Assembly: GCA_963977105.1 (NCBI GenBank)
Contig: CAXBNI010000003.1
Span: 124,001-188,000, forward strand
Source: UBA2705 sp963977105
GTDB lineage: Bacteria > Pseudomonadota > Alphaproteobacteria > Micavibrionales > Micavibrionaceae
Direction of reading: 5' to 3'
Length of the DNA: 64,000 nucleotides
Shown here piece after piece: positions 34,004 to 42,962 of this stretch. The notes beneath the pieces were generated by a model. It searched no databases. It was not told where the DNA came from and saw only the letters and a program-made list of their open reading frames with translations. The position numbers and the translations under genes are program-made. Every line of letters starts with the position of its first letter. Position 1 is the stretch's first letter.

Positions 34004-34912
34004 TTAACATTCTACAGCAAGACAGATACCGTTTTTACCATAGCCGTTCCCATTATAGAACATAATATGTTGGCCTTTGTGTTTTATCACAACAGGATAG
34101 CAAATCATCTCCTCATCCGGGCTATTTGGGGTGGGCGCCAAATCAACGGCATCGTCATAGCGTGTCCAGTGCACACCATCCTCAGATTCCGCATAGCGAG
34201 GAAGGTAGAACTCCCCTTTTGATGAAAACCACATGCGGTAAATGCCATTTTCTTTGGTGACATAAGGGCGTGCGAGAGCATTCTCACCCGCCGCAAAATC
34301 AATAGCAACTATACCTTGTCTATCCCAATTCTTGCCATCCGTGGATGTCGCTGTTTGTATATTGTATCTTGGTAGATCTTTATTTACCCACTCCGTCCCA
34401 GAAACATAATACATACGAAACCCCTCTTGTTCCCTTATAACCCATGGCGCAGTATTGATAAATGGATTGACTTTATTGCGCCCAATAATGGGGGCTTCTG
34501 ACCACCGCTCAAAACTTTCTCCCTTATCTTTACTAATGGCCAGCCCCCCGAACAAATCCATCCGTGTCGTGCCGCCAGGTTTAAAACCGATTGTGTACAT
34601 GAGGAGGCCATCATCAATGGGCATAAGACAGGATGACAAGACGCCATTATCATCGAAAGTCCCCAATCTTCCTGGGGTTAGAACAGCATCTGCTTTATAT
34701 TCTATAACTTTATCAGGATAGTCCATATCAATGAGCGCATATCCAATATGAGATTGGTTCATATCATTTCTGCCTGCGAAGTAAATCCGATAAAGGCTAC
34801 CTTCTACATGATATGGAGTAGGCAACATTGCGTGCGTGCGCATCCACCAGATGTTTTCGTTAGGCTCAATCACAAGCCCTTTTTTCTGCCATTTTATCTT
34901 AGGAAAATGCAT
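34004..34912 (-). CDS. Five-bladed propeller glycosidase-like protein
   Basis: A 302-residue protein built from repeated propeller blades with motifs such as YRIYFAGRND, FGGLAISKDKGESFERW, FRMYYVSG, YRMWFSSKG and HIMFYNGNGYGKNG. They resemble the five-bladed GH43/GH32/GH130-type fold. There is no signal peptide, so it acts in the cytoplasm, where glycoside hydrolysis of a finished glycan is unlikely; phosphorolysis, transfer or binding are alternatives. Similar proteins appear in surface-polysaccharide loci. Acidic catalytic residues could not be fixed by eye. Confidence 0.7.
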   Translation of the reverse strand: MHFPKIKWQKKGLVIEPNENIWWMRTHAMLPTPYHVEGSLYRIYFAGRNDMNQSHIGYALIDMDYPDKVIEYKADAVLTPGRLGTFDDNGVLSSCLMPIDDGLLMYTIGFKPGGTTRMDLFGGLAISKDKGESFERWSEAPIIGRNKVNPFINTAPWVIREQEGFRMYYVSGTEWVNKDLPRYNIQTATSTDGKNWDRQGIVAIDFAAGENALARPYVTKENGIYRMWFSSKGEFYLPRYAESEDGVHWTRYDDAVDLAPTPNSPDEEMICYPVVIKHKGQHIMFYNGNGYGKNGICLAVEC

Positions 34913-34924
34913 AGAATTCGTATC

Positions 34925-35611
34925 CTATAGTTTAAAATATGATTTTTTTATTTTTTGAGCGCGGCGATCTTCTGCTTCAAAAATGGTGCTTTGTGCGCCT
35001 AGTGCGACAGAGCCGTTTGGGAGATCTTTCGTCACTGAAGCATCCATCGCGACAAAAACATCGTCGCCGATGGTTAAGAAATCTTTGAAGGTTGCGTTCA
35101 CACCAAAAAAGCATCGTTGCCCGATTTTACAGTGTCCAGAGACAACAATATGTGATGCGAAATAAGTGTGATCCCCAATATGTGTTCCATGTCCGATATG
35201 GTTACCAGACCAAAGCATGACATTATTTCCGATTTTAACAGTTGGCTGTATTGTTTGGTCTTCTAAAATAAAACAGTTATCCCCTACCGACAGGTCTGGC
35301 CATGTTGTTGCCTTTGTTGAGATATAATTTGCCAGCGTATAGCCTTCAGCCTTAGCTTGATGGTATTTTTCTTCTCTGAGTTGGTTGAGCTTCATATAGG
35401 ATAGAGCTACATGCATTTCAAAAGTTTCAGGGGGATACTTTTTTGTTACTTCACTAAATGGGACAACAGGTAACCCCTCATACGTGTCGGAACCGACATA
35501 TTGATCGTCTGCTGTGAAAGCAACAACGTCGTAATCACTGTCATGTGTGAAGTAAAATTTCGCCAGTGACGCAATTTCAGCAGTCCCAAATATAACTAAC
35601 GGCTTTTTCAT
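34925..35611 (-). CDS. NeuD/PglD-like sugar O- or N-acyltransferase
   Basis: A 228-residue protein with an N-terminal Rossmann-like nucleotide-sugar domain (KPLVIFGTAEIASLAKFYF) and a C-terminal left-handed beta-helix of hexapeptide repeats (IGNNVMLWSGNHIGHGTHIG). His residues sit where the catalytic base is expected (SGNHIGHGTHIGDH). Family members acetylate UDP-amino sugars (PglD) or sialic acid precursors (NeuD). In this operon it could acetylate or formylate a Pse intermediate or final sugar. It lies ten bases after pseI. Confidence 0.82.
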   Translation of the reverse strand: MKKPLVIFGTAEIASLAKFYFTHDSDYDVVAFTADDQYVGSDTYEGLPVVPFSEVTKKYPPETFEMHVALSYMKLNQLREEKYHQAKAEGYTLANYISTKATTWPDLSVGDNCFILEDQTIQPTVKIGNNVMLWSGNHIGHGTHIGDHTYFASHIVVSGHCKIGQRCFFGVNATFKDFLTIGDDVFVAMDASVTKDLPNGSVALGAQSTIFEAEDRRAQKIKKSYFKL

Positions 35612-35620
35612 TTCTATAAA

Positions 35621-36682
35621 CTATCTCTCTATTGTTTCGTGTGTTACTGGAGAATGTCTAGGGATTTTGATTTTTGCCTTTTTGCCTATTACCGCTTTAT
35701 ATTCTTTCGTGCGGATACCCTTGGAATCCGCAGGCGCTCTTATACTTTTAATGTTGTCTAAAGAGAGGCTTTCCCCCTGCTCAATATCTTCAATCGCCCA
35801 GAACTGTCTCGTGAAGATACCTTTTTTCTTTAAATTTGTTTCTCCGCCATACTGGATCCCTCCCAAACTTTCCCACGCCCATTTTGTATCATGGCATAAA
35901 GATTTTAGCTCAGTTGGTTCTAAAGAAAAAGATGAGTCCGGCCCGCCGTCATTCCTGTCTAATGTGTAGTGTTTTTCAATCATACAAGCCCCAAGAGATA
36001 CCGCAGCAACAGAGGTCGCCGTGCCAAGCGTATGGTCAGACAGCCCATATAACACGTCAAAACTGTCCCGTATGTCGAGCATCGTGCCTAAATTCGTATC
36101 TTTTGCTGGCGCAGGATACGCGCTTACACAATGTAAGACAATCAAGCTCTCCCCGCCAAGGTTCTTAATAAAATCAACCGTTTCCATCACATCTTGTTTT
36201 GTGGCGGCTCCCGTAGATACAATTATAGGTTTTCCTGTTTTTACAACAGCTTCCACGAGCGGCCAATCTGTCAGCTCGTTTGAAGCTATTTTATATGCAG
36301 GCGCGTTCAAGTTTTCTAATAAATCGATCGCGGCTTGGTCAAAAGGTGAGCTAAAAATTGTAATGCCAAGCTCTTTTGCAAAAGCAAACAATTCGGGGAA
36401 CCAATCCCAAGGGGTGTGGGCTTCTTGATATAGCTCATAAAGATTACGACCAGCCCACGTTCCCTCTTTGAGGGTGAACTCATCACGCTTGGAATTGATT
36501 GTTAAAGAATCCGCTGTGTACGTTTGGAGTTTTACAGCATCGGCACCAGCATCTTTTGCAACCGTGATGAGCGCCTTGGCCCGGTTGATGTCACCGTTGT
36601 GGTTGCCTGACATTTCAGCGATCACGTAAGGCGGTTGCCCTTCGCCAATCTTCTTTCCGTCAATCTCGATTATTTTTTTCAT
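35621..36682 (-). CDS. pseI: Pseudaminic acid synthase
   Basis: A 353-residue NeuB-family enzyme condensing phosphoenolpyruvate with 6-deoxy-AltdiNAc. The TIM-barrel part has VIAEMSGNHNGDINRAK, VKLQTYTADSLTI, YGLSDHTLGTATSVAAVSLG and IEKHYTLDRNDGGPDSSFS. The C-terminal antifreeze-like SAF domain (about residues 290-353) is present. The Asp-rich RNDGGPDSSFS stretch and SGNHNG are typical of the pseudaminic rather than the sialic branch. It overlaps pseG by 23 bases. Confidence 0.93.
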   Translation of the reverse strand: MKKIIEIDGKKIGEGQPPYVIAEMSGNHNGDINRAKALITVAKDAGADAVKLQTYTADSLTINSKRDEFTLKEGTWAGRNLYELYQEAHTPWDWFPELFAFAKELGITIFSSPFDQAAIDLLENLNAPAYKIASNELTDWPLVEAVVKTGKPIIVSTGAATKQDVMETVDFIKNLGGESLIVLHCVSAYPAPAKDTNLGTMLDIRDSFDVLYGLSDHTLGTATSVAAVSLGACMIEKHYTLDRNDGGPDSSFSLEPTELKSLCHDTKWAWESLGGIQYGGETNLKKKGIFTRQFWAIEDIEQGESLSLDNIKSIRAPADSKGIRTKEYKAVIGKKAKIKIPRHSPVTHETIER

Positions 36683-37718
36683 GACTGAAAACCCTTAAGA
36701 GTGTTGTTGATAATTTTTTTGCACCATGTGTATCATGCCTCATGTCTTCGATAGAGTTGACCATGCTTATATAGTTTTCAGGGGCCTTGCGCAATGCGCT
36801 CAGGGCTGCCGCCCAGTCATCGGTTGATAACTCACTACAAAGTCCCATATATTGCGCCGTTCCAAAAGAGGCAAAAGTTTTGCTCAGTTGTTCATGTTGT
36901 GGATATATGGCGGTAAATAAAATGGGAAGCCCGCACGCCGCGGCTTCATAGCGCGACGTTCCTGAGCCGCAAACCCCTAAATCAGCCCACGTGTAATGCT
37001 CCATAAGGTCTTTAGGCGCAGTAACAATTTCTATGGAGCTTCTCCCTCTTAACTCGTTAATTTGTGCGATATGTTCACAAGAAAATGAGGGGCCAATAAT
37101 CGCCCGGACTTTCAAATTATCATTCTTAGACAAACCCTCTAAAGCTTTGATTGTGTTGCCTTGTGGGTCGGAGCCTCCGAAAGTTACAAGTATATTATTA
37201 ATAGCTTGAGGGGATCTTTTTTTATACGCATTTTCATACGCCTTCCCCAAAAGCACATATTCAGATCCAAAAAACCAATGCTCTGAATTAGGCGTCGCGC
37301 CTTCCTCTACGCCCCAATAAGGCTGAACATACGCTTTTACTTTTGGCGCACGTTTATCTCGGAAGGAATCATCATCAAGGCCATCAATGATAACAATATC
37401 TTTGCCCTCTCGCGCCAAAGCATTAAGGTATTTTAATAACGCAGCAGGGGCTTCTAAGTTATGTCTATGCCCAAGGTCGATAACAATATTTTGAAGCCCT
37501 GTCGGGTAATATTCTATTTCCTGAGCGTATGACAACCCCGCGGGAAGCGCGTGTATGTCAGCGCCCACAGCTCTGATCCGTTGAGCGACCGAAGTGGTCG
37601 GTATTGATAGAATAAAACAGGTTTGTGTGTGCTCGTTTAAGCTTTCCGCCAATATTAAGCAGCGACTGAGATGCCCCCAACCTGTTTTTTCAGAAACATC
37701 ACAACGGAAGTATATCAT
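36660..37718 (-). CDS. pseG: PseG: UDP-2,4-diacetamido-trideoxy-altropyranose hydrolase
   Basis: A 352-residue GT-B-fold hydrolase that releases UDP from UDP-6-deoxy-AltdiNAc before PseI acts. The N-terminal FRCDVSEKTGWGHLSRCLIL contains the catalytic His in the GxGHxxR-like motif, here GWGHLSR. The C-terminal domain has VTFGGSDPQGNTIKALE and CGSGTSRYEAAACGLPILF. Some organisms fuse PseG with PseH, but no acetyltransferase domain is fused here. Start and stop overlap both neighbours, so it is translated with the aminotransferase and pseI. Confidence 0.9.
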   Translation of the reverse strand: MIYFRCDVSEKTGWGHLSRCLILAESLNEHTQTCFILSIPTTSVAQRIRAVGADIHALPAGLSYAQEIEYYPTGLQNIVIDLGHRHNLEAPAALLKYLNALAREGKDIVIIDGLDDDSFRDKRAPKVKAYVQPYWGVEEGATPNSEHWFFGSEYVLLGKAYENAYKKRSPQAINNILVTFGGSDPQGNTIKALEGLSKNDNLKVRAIIGPSFSCEHIAQINELRGRSSIEIVTAPKDLMEHYTWADLGVCGSGTSRYEAAACGLPILFTAIYPQHEQLSKTFASFGTAQYMGLCSELSTDDWAAALSALRKAPENYISMVNSIEDMRHDTHGAKKLSTTLLRVFSHEKNNRD

Positions 37719-39013
37719 GTGCCTTTTCTAACTTTAAATAATGGTCTAAGCGGCTCACAACGAAGCATATCAAGTAAAGTATTATCGTTGAGACCTTTCT
37801 TCAACTTGCTTAGGAAGCTCGCGTAAGAGGCAATAAACGCATCAATGTCTTCATCGCTATGCGCATAACTTAGCAGGTGAGAACCGAGAGTTAGAATACC
37901 ATTATCCATCATTTCCTGCATAAAGAAGGTCTTTATCGTAAACATATCATATTTCTCGTGGTCTTTTATTTGCAGAAATGACCACGTAGGATGACCAGAC
38001 ACAGACATGATCTCTTCTAGGCCATTCTCTTTTATCAACCCGCGCACGGAATCATTCAACCGTGCCCCTTTTATACTAATTTCTTTGATCACATCTTGTG
38101 TTTGTAGCTTTGTCATCGCAGCAAGCGCCGCCGCCAGAGATAATGTTTCTCCCCCATAAGTGAAAGAAAAATAAACTTCTTCTAGCAAATCCATGATCTT
38201 TGCAGGGCCAGCAATAGCAGATAAAGGGTAACCGTTTGAAAGCCCTTTGCCGAGAGCAACTAAGTCAGGGATGACACCAAAATATTCTTGCGCGCCGCCA
38301 TTCGCATGACGAAAGCCCGTGACGACTTCATCAAAGATTAATAAGGCCCCATGTTCGTGTGTTAATTCTTTGACTTTTTCTAAAAACCCTTCATGTGGGA
38401 AATTTACATTCATAGGTTCGAGTATAACCGCAGCGACTTTTCCGCTCAGCTCTTCAAGTTTCGTCTTAAGGCTTTCAATATCGTTAAAATCGAAAGTATG
38501 CGTCAGTTCACGAGTACACTCAGGAACGCCAATGTGACGTGCCGTTGAACCAATATACCAGTCTTGCCACCCATGATACCCACAAACGAGAACGTGCTCT
38601 CTGCCTGTGTGAGCGCGGGCTAAACGAATGCAGCCCGATGTTGCATCTGAACCGTTCTTGCCAAAACGAACCTTTTCTGCGCAAGGCACCATTTCAATAA
38701 TTTTCTCAGCAACCTCCACCTCAATAGGGTGTGCTAATGAGAAAATCGTGCCTTTTGCCAGTTGTGCTTGGACGGCTGCGTTGACATCAGGGTCATTATA
38801 TCCCAGCGTAATCGCAGCTAATCCATTAATGAAGTCAATATACTCATTGCCATCAACATCCCATACGTGGCTTCCTTCGCCGCGTTCTATGAAGTATGGA
38901 GAAACCCCATAGGGGAACTGTGTTTTGCTTTTACTGAATGTTTGTGTTCCTAAGGGGATAGATTTCTCAGCCCGGGCAAGCAGCTGCTCTGATTTAGTAT
39001 ATAGCTTCACCAT
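37715..39013 (-). CDS. Class III aminotransferase (GSAM-like) of the glycan locus
   Basis: A 432-residue PLP enzyme of the glutamate-1-semialdehyde aminomutase type. Motifs are PLGTQTFSKSKTQFPYG (N-terminal), FDEVVTGFRHANGG and the PLP-Lys region LVALGKGLSNGYPLSAIAG. GSAM-like proteins are frequent in nonulosonic acid clusters and may aminate an intermediate or the final sugar. This is not the heme-pathway HemL by context. It is positioned between the aldo/keto reductase and pseG with a 4-base overlap to pseG, arguing for a step linked to PseG/PseI. Confidence 0.83.
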   Translation of the reverse strand: MVKLYTKSEQLLARAEKSIPLGTQTFSKSKTQFPYGVSPYFIERGEGSHVWDVDGNEYIDFINGLAAITLGYNDPDVNAAVQAQLAKGTIFSLAHPIEVEVAEKIIEMVPCAEKVRFGKNGSDATSGCIRLARAHTGREHVLVCGYHGWQDWYIGSTARHIGVPECTRELTHTFDFNDIESLKTKLEELSGKVAAVILEPMNVNFPHEGFLEKVKELTHEHGALLIFDEVVTGFRHANGGAQEYFGVIPDLVALGKGLSNGYPLSAIAGPAKIMDLLEEVYFSFTYGGETLSLAAALAAMTKLQTQDVIKEISIKGARLNDSVRGLIKENGLEEIMSVSGHPTWSFLQIKDHEKYDMFTIKTFFMQEMMDNGILTLGSHLLSYAHSDEDIDAFIASYASFLSKLKKGLNDNTLLDMLRCEPLRPLFKVRKGT

Positions 39014-39029
39014 ATTATTCTTTACCTAT

Positions 39030-39938
39030 TTACCAGTTGGCGGGATTTATTAAAGATGTATCATGAATTGCAAAAGATGGGAATAGTTCTTGCTCTATTA
39101 AGGGCAAATCAGCGACGCTTTCTACGAGCTGTTTAAGCTGGTCTAAGGAATTAACGCCGCATATAACCTTATCAACGTCTTCTTGTTGCATAAGAAAGGC
39201 GAGCGCAAATTCTGCACAGGTAACCCCACGTTTTTTGCATGTTTCCTGAAGGCTTTCTAGCTTTGAACGCATCACGCTAAGCTTACTCGGAAGTTCTTCT
39301 GGGTTCATGAAAATCAAGCCTTGTAAAAATGCAGACCGCACATGAATTTCGATATTTTTTTGTTTGAGCCTTGCGAGCATTTCTGATTCAATAAGGCGTT
39401 GATCAAAGACATTCATAGGGACCTGCACAAGATCTATATCAAAGCGATCCAAAATGAAATCAGCTTGTTCACTATCATAAATAGAGGCCCCTATTTTAGT
39501 GGTAGAGTTTCGGTTTTTATACTCTTGAAGTAAGGCATATAGGAAGCCTGCGTTCTCAGCCTTCAGGTCATCCGCATGATGGAGCATGAGCCCATAAAGG
39601 CTAGGCTGCTTCAGCCTCCGGATAGATTCTTCTATACCACTCCTAACCATCTCTATATCAGCGCTAGTAATACAGTCTTTTCTGATTGGAATGGTTTTTG
39701 TGACAATTTCAAAGCCCTTGCCATGAGGAAGGTTTTCTCCAATAACAGTTTCACTATCACCATATAAATGTGCCGTATCTAATGTTTGGATATTATGCTC
39801 CGCAGCATATTCTAGGATCTTAAACGCTTCCTTTTGTGGCGTTTTGCCCTGTTGGTTAGAAACACCATAATCGAGCCCAAACTGAACTGTGCCAATGCCT
39901 AGTTTATGACTATAATCTTTACCCATAATAATACTCAA
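39030..39938 (-). CDS. Aldo/keto reductase of the glycan locus
   Basis: A 302-residue TIM-barrel oxidoreductase with the family motifs LGIGTVQFGLDYG, TLDTAHLYGDSETVIGE (Asp/Tyr of the active site), the catalytic Lys region KTIPIRKD and the central LMLHHADD in place of the usual VH..D. It would reduce a keto-sugar or similar with NAD(P)H. It overlaps the upstream unknown gene by 20 bases; the second Met at 39926 is an alternative start. It is adjacent to the class III aminotransferase, a pairing also seen in nonulosonate loci. The substrate is unknown. Confidence 0.83.
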   Translation of the reverse strand: MSIIMGKDYSHKLGIGTVQFGLDYGVSNQQGKTPQKEAFKILEYAAEHNIQTLDTAHLYGDSETVIGENLPHGKGFEIVTKTIPIRKDCITSADIEMVRSGIEESIRRLKQPSLYGLMLHHADDLKAENAGFLYALLQEYKNRNSTTKIGASIYDSEQADFILDRFDIDLVQVPMNVFDQRLIESEMLARLKQKNIEIHVRSAFLQGLIFMNPEELPSKLSVMRSKLESLQETCKKRGVTCAEFALAFLMQQEDVDKVICGVNSLDQLKQLVESVADLPLIEQELFPSFAIHDTSLINPANW

Positions 39939-41577
39939 AAAACTCGGCGTTATTACACTTAGAGCCTGAATGTTCGATAGCCTCTTTGAGGGCGCCCCAA
40001 TCTACATCTTTTTTATTCTGCTCATCGAATTTTCCTGATAAAAACCCTATTCTCTTCTCGACAAGGCCTTTGGCTTTATTGGTCCATGGGTGCCCATAGA
40101 AATCAACAAGAACCATTGGAATATTTGTTGAGATAACTGATCTGAAAACCGACGTGTACAAGCAATCAAACAAAACCATATCTCCTTCTGACATCATGTC
40201 TTCTAATGGTTCTTTTCGTATAACTGCCCCTAATTTTTCTAGAGCTTCGGGAGGCATAACAGGTGTTTCAGGATGAACTTTAAGGATGACATTATATCCC
40301 CACTCTCGCAAATGGCCGATCAGCCTCGCCTGCCAGTCAACGTGAACAACGTCTGGCGAACAAGGCCCCATCCAAACGCGGTCACCTCCATATAAAGTGG
40401 CGAGAACGATAATGGTTTTTGTTTTGTGCGTATTCGTCAGAAACTTAGCGTGCTCTGTATATTGAGATTGATTGCTGCCCTTTATTCCACGGATGTTAGG
40501 AATAGATTTATCTAAGTGGTGCCATGATGAGGCCCTATTCGACATTTCCGTACCTTGATTATTGTTCAAACAAATGAAGTCTGTACATCCCCAAAACTCA
40601 CTTAACCCCATAACTGGGTTATCAACATGACCAAGACCTGCCCCGTGGTCATGTCCCGTGGCTTTTCCGTTTAATGTAAATAGCGTAGCATTGCGGAGTA
40701 TAGCGTCCCATATATAGCCGCCTGTACCCGTCCATATTTTTCTTGGTAATGTCTGTGGCGCCAGCAAAAGACGGTTATAATGCACACGAATTAAAGCAGA
40801 GCCTTGGCTGATAATATCTTTAAAGTGTGAGAGTACCGGGTCCGTCAGTGATATATCGTATTTGTTATAGATAGAGTGAATATGGGAGATGATATCGATT
40901 TCTAATTGTTCTACGCTGCATAATTGCTGTTCGGCCATCTCTTGTTCAGAAACGGAAGAAAACCATTTGTCTGAGCGACAAAAGACGACATCCTCTCTTA
41001 CTATTTGAGAGTGTTTTTGGATTAAGTCGCTACGCTGAGTGGCAATGACATCGCCCTCTAAAACTGATTGTGTAACAGGCTTTAGCTTGAGGTTCCCTAC
41101 ACCAAACCCACCTTTTTTCAGACTTATAAGTGATGCTGCTTTTTTTACTTTTTGCAATAAACGAAACTTCGTTTTCTTGTTCTTAGAAAAAGGCCCTTGG
41201 CGGAATTTATCCATGAATGCGGGCATTTTTAGCGCTGTTCCATTAAATAACGCTGACCAGATACGCCACTCCTCCTTACAGACGGGGACATAATTATCTT
41301 GCCCCATTCTTTTATGTAACAACTCACCATTGAAAACGCTAATAACTTCTGTAATAAGGTATTTTGACAAGAGTTTATATGAGAGTACCGAGTCCTCGCC
41401 CTCATCATATTTTCTTATTAGCTTTGTATAGCCTTTTAACAGGTCATTGCACGCTTCTTCTTGTTCACCGTAAGAAATAGGCCAGTAAAAGCCTTCTACA
41501 CCGTGTTGGTTAATCTCCACTTTATGAATATCAAGTTCTAGCAGACTATCTACATTTTTTGTAACTAACTGTTCCAT
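39919..41577 (-). CDS. Large glycan-locus protein, CDP-glycerol-transferase-like C-terminal half
   Basis: A 552-residue protein that I cannot name. The N-terminal ~250 residues are unusual, with charged helices. The C-terminal half has IIVLATLYGGDRVWMG, YNVILKVHPETPVMPPEAL and GDMVLFDCLYTSVFRSVIS. The KVHPET plus 'D...S' pattern recalls the GT-B CDP-glycerol/capsule (KpsS-like) glycosyltransferases. It may transfer the Pse residue, since no other dedicated nonulosonate transferase is evident. Its last ~57 residues are duplicated as the separate 63-residue gene at 30693-30884. It has a 2-base gap after the FAD oxidoreductase gene. Confidence 0.65.
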   Translation of the reverse strand: MEQLVTKNVDSLLELDIHKVEINQHGVEGFYWPISYGEQEEACNDLLKGYTKLIRKYDEGEDSVLSYKLLSKYLITEVISVFNGELLHKRMGQDNYVPVCKEEWRIWSALFNGTALKMPAFMDKFRQGPFSKNKKTKFRLLQKVKKAASLISLKKGGFGVGNLKLKPVTQSVLEGDVIATQRSDLIQKHSQIVREDVVFCRSDKWFSSVSEQEMAEQQLCSVEQLEIDIISHIHSIYNKYDISLTDPVLSHFKDIISQGSALIRVHYNRLLLAPQTLPRKIWTGTGGYIWDAILRNATLFTLNGKATGHDHGAGLGHVDNPVMGLSEFWGCTDFICLNNNQGTEMSNRASSWHHLDKSIPNIRGIKGSNQSQYTEHAKFLTNTHKTKTIIVLATLYGGDRVWMGPCSPDVVHVDWQARLIGHLREWGYNVILKVHPETPVMPPEALEKLGAVIRKEPLEDMMSEGDMVLFDCLYTSVFRSVISTNIPMVLVDFYGHPWTNKAKGLVEKRIGFLSGKFDEQNKKDVDWGALKEAIEHSGSKCNNAEFFEYYYG

Positions 41578-41579
41578 AT

Positions 41580-42962
41580 TTACCTCTGCAGCTTATCGTA
41601 GATATGTTGCATAATGGGAATCTGGCCGAAACCAATATCTGGGCGGCGCCCTACTATTTCAACATTCTTATATTTATTTTCTAATATTCTGTGCTGCTCA
41701 ATATAAATGTCTTTATTCTCTTGCGACACAATAGGAAACCCATCTTTTTTATTGGCACAGTCCGACCATAGTTTTTTCGCCGTGCTATCAACAATTTTCA
41801 TCTCTTTAAGTTCAGTGAAAACATGATCACTAAACGCATCATCTATTTGACTATTACCGTCATGAAGAATCTCAACCGTTATACGATAAACATCTGAATC
41901 CGTAGGAGCAAAATTGTTATAAAGTGTCACTCGATACGATTTTCTATGTTTATCATAAATAGTCATCCAGTACGGTCTCTCAATGGGCTTCTTATCTGTC
42001 AGAATATTCACGACCGTAACATGCCGCATGATAGGACGCTGTGAAGGTACCAAGGTTTTGGTAAGTGTCGCCAAAAAGATTGCAGGTAATGACCAAATCA
42101 GTTGCTGGCATGGTAGTGATGTATTATTGGAAAGTGTGACACTTTTAATGCTACCATTATCTTCTTCGATGGAGCTAATCTCTGTTTCTGTCAAAATTGT
42201 GACGCCTTTGGCACGGAGATTATCTGCCATAGTATTAAGCCAAAACCCTATACCACTTTTCTTTGGGTAATATTTAATGATGTCCGAGTTGCCATCCCTG
42301 CAATCAGCATAAGCAATACGCCAATCCCAATCTGCGTCTTTTTTTAAATTTTTACTTTCTTCCCTATCTTTTATAATCAAGCGCGAAGGCGCAAAAAATG
42401 ATTCCACCGATACGGGCAATACGGACATTCCAACCCCTGTAAATTTTTCATAGGATGGTTGGTATATAAGCTCTGTTGCTGTTTTACCGTATCGCTGGTG
42501 ACAATGCCCTAGTAAGTCGTGACACTCTTCTTGCTTGTCCGCTGAGTTATGCAAAACCCTCAAATCCTCTACAATTTTGATTTGCACATCTGCGGGGAAT
42601 GCTGAAATATTTGCGCACCCACTACTGTCATACACTTGACCGTTTAGAACGTGACCTTCTTGCAAACTTTGCTCATAGACATGATATTGTGAAAGATCTA
42701 AGTCCTCGGCTAAAAGATCTCGTATCCCCTCCTCTTTGGGACACAAAATAAAATGAGTTCCGAAATCGAAATCGAAATTTCGGCCATCTTTTAATGGGTC
42801 GATCGCTGTAATGTGTTGAAGAAACCCGCCAGTACTTGATGATTTTTCTATGACATAAATGTTCGACGCCCCGCGACTAAGAAGCACGCGCGCGCTAAAC
42901 AGACCAGCTAAACCACCACCAACGATAATATGAGACTTTTCCGCATGATGCTCCTCCTGCAT
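41580..42962 (-). CDS. FAD-dependent oxidoreductase (NAD(P)-binding, amine-oxidase-like)
   Basis: A 460-residue flavoprotein with the N-terminal dinucleotide motif IIVGGGLAGLFSARVLLSRG (about residues 12-31) and a C-terminal closing motif near IVGRRPDIGFGQIPIMQ. The overall pattern is that of the protoporphyrinogen-oxidase/UDP-galactopyranose-mutase superfamily (TGG.L.H and FDFGTHF). In surface-glycan operons such proteins act as mutases or desaturases on sugars. It overlaps the methyltransferase stop by one base (TAATG). The substrate is not predictable. Confidence 0.75.
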   Translation of the reverse strand: MQEEHHAEKSHIIVGGGLAGLFSARVLLSRGASNIYVIEKSSSTGGFLQHITAIDPLKDGRNFDFDFGTHFILCPKEEGIRDLLAEDLDLSQYHVYEQSLQEGHVLNGQVYDSSGCANISAFPADVQIKIVEDLRVLHNSADKQEECHDLLGHCHQRYGKTATELIYQPSYEKFTGVGMSVLPVSVESFFAPSRLIIKDREESKNLKKDADWDWRIAYADCRDGNSDIIKYYPKKSGIGFWLNTMADNLRAKGVTILTETEISSIEEDNGSIKSVTLSNNTSLPCQQLIWSLPAIFLATLTKTLVPSQRPIMRHVTVVNILTDKKPIERPYWMTIYDKHRKSYRVTLYNNFAPTDSDVYRITVEILHDGNSQIDDAFSDHVFTELKEMKIVDSTAKKLWSDCANKKDGFPIVSQENKDIYIEQHRILENKYKNVEIVGRRPDIGFGQIPIMQHIYDKLQR

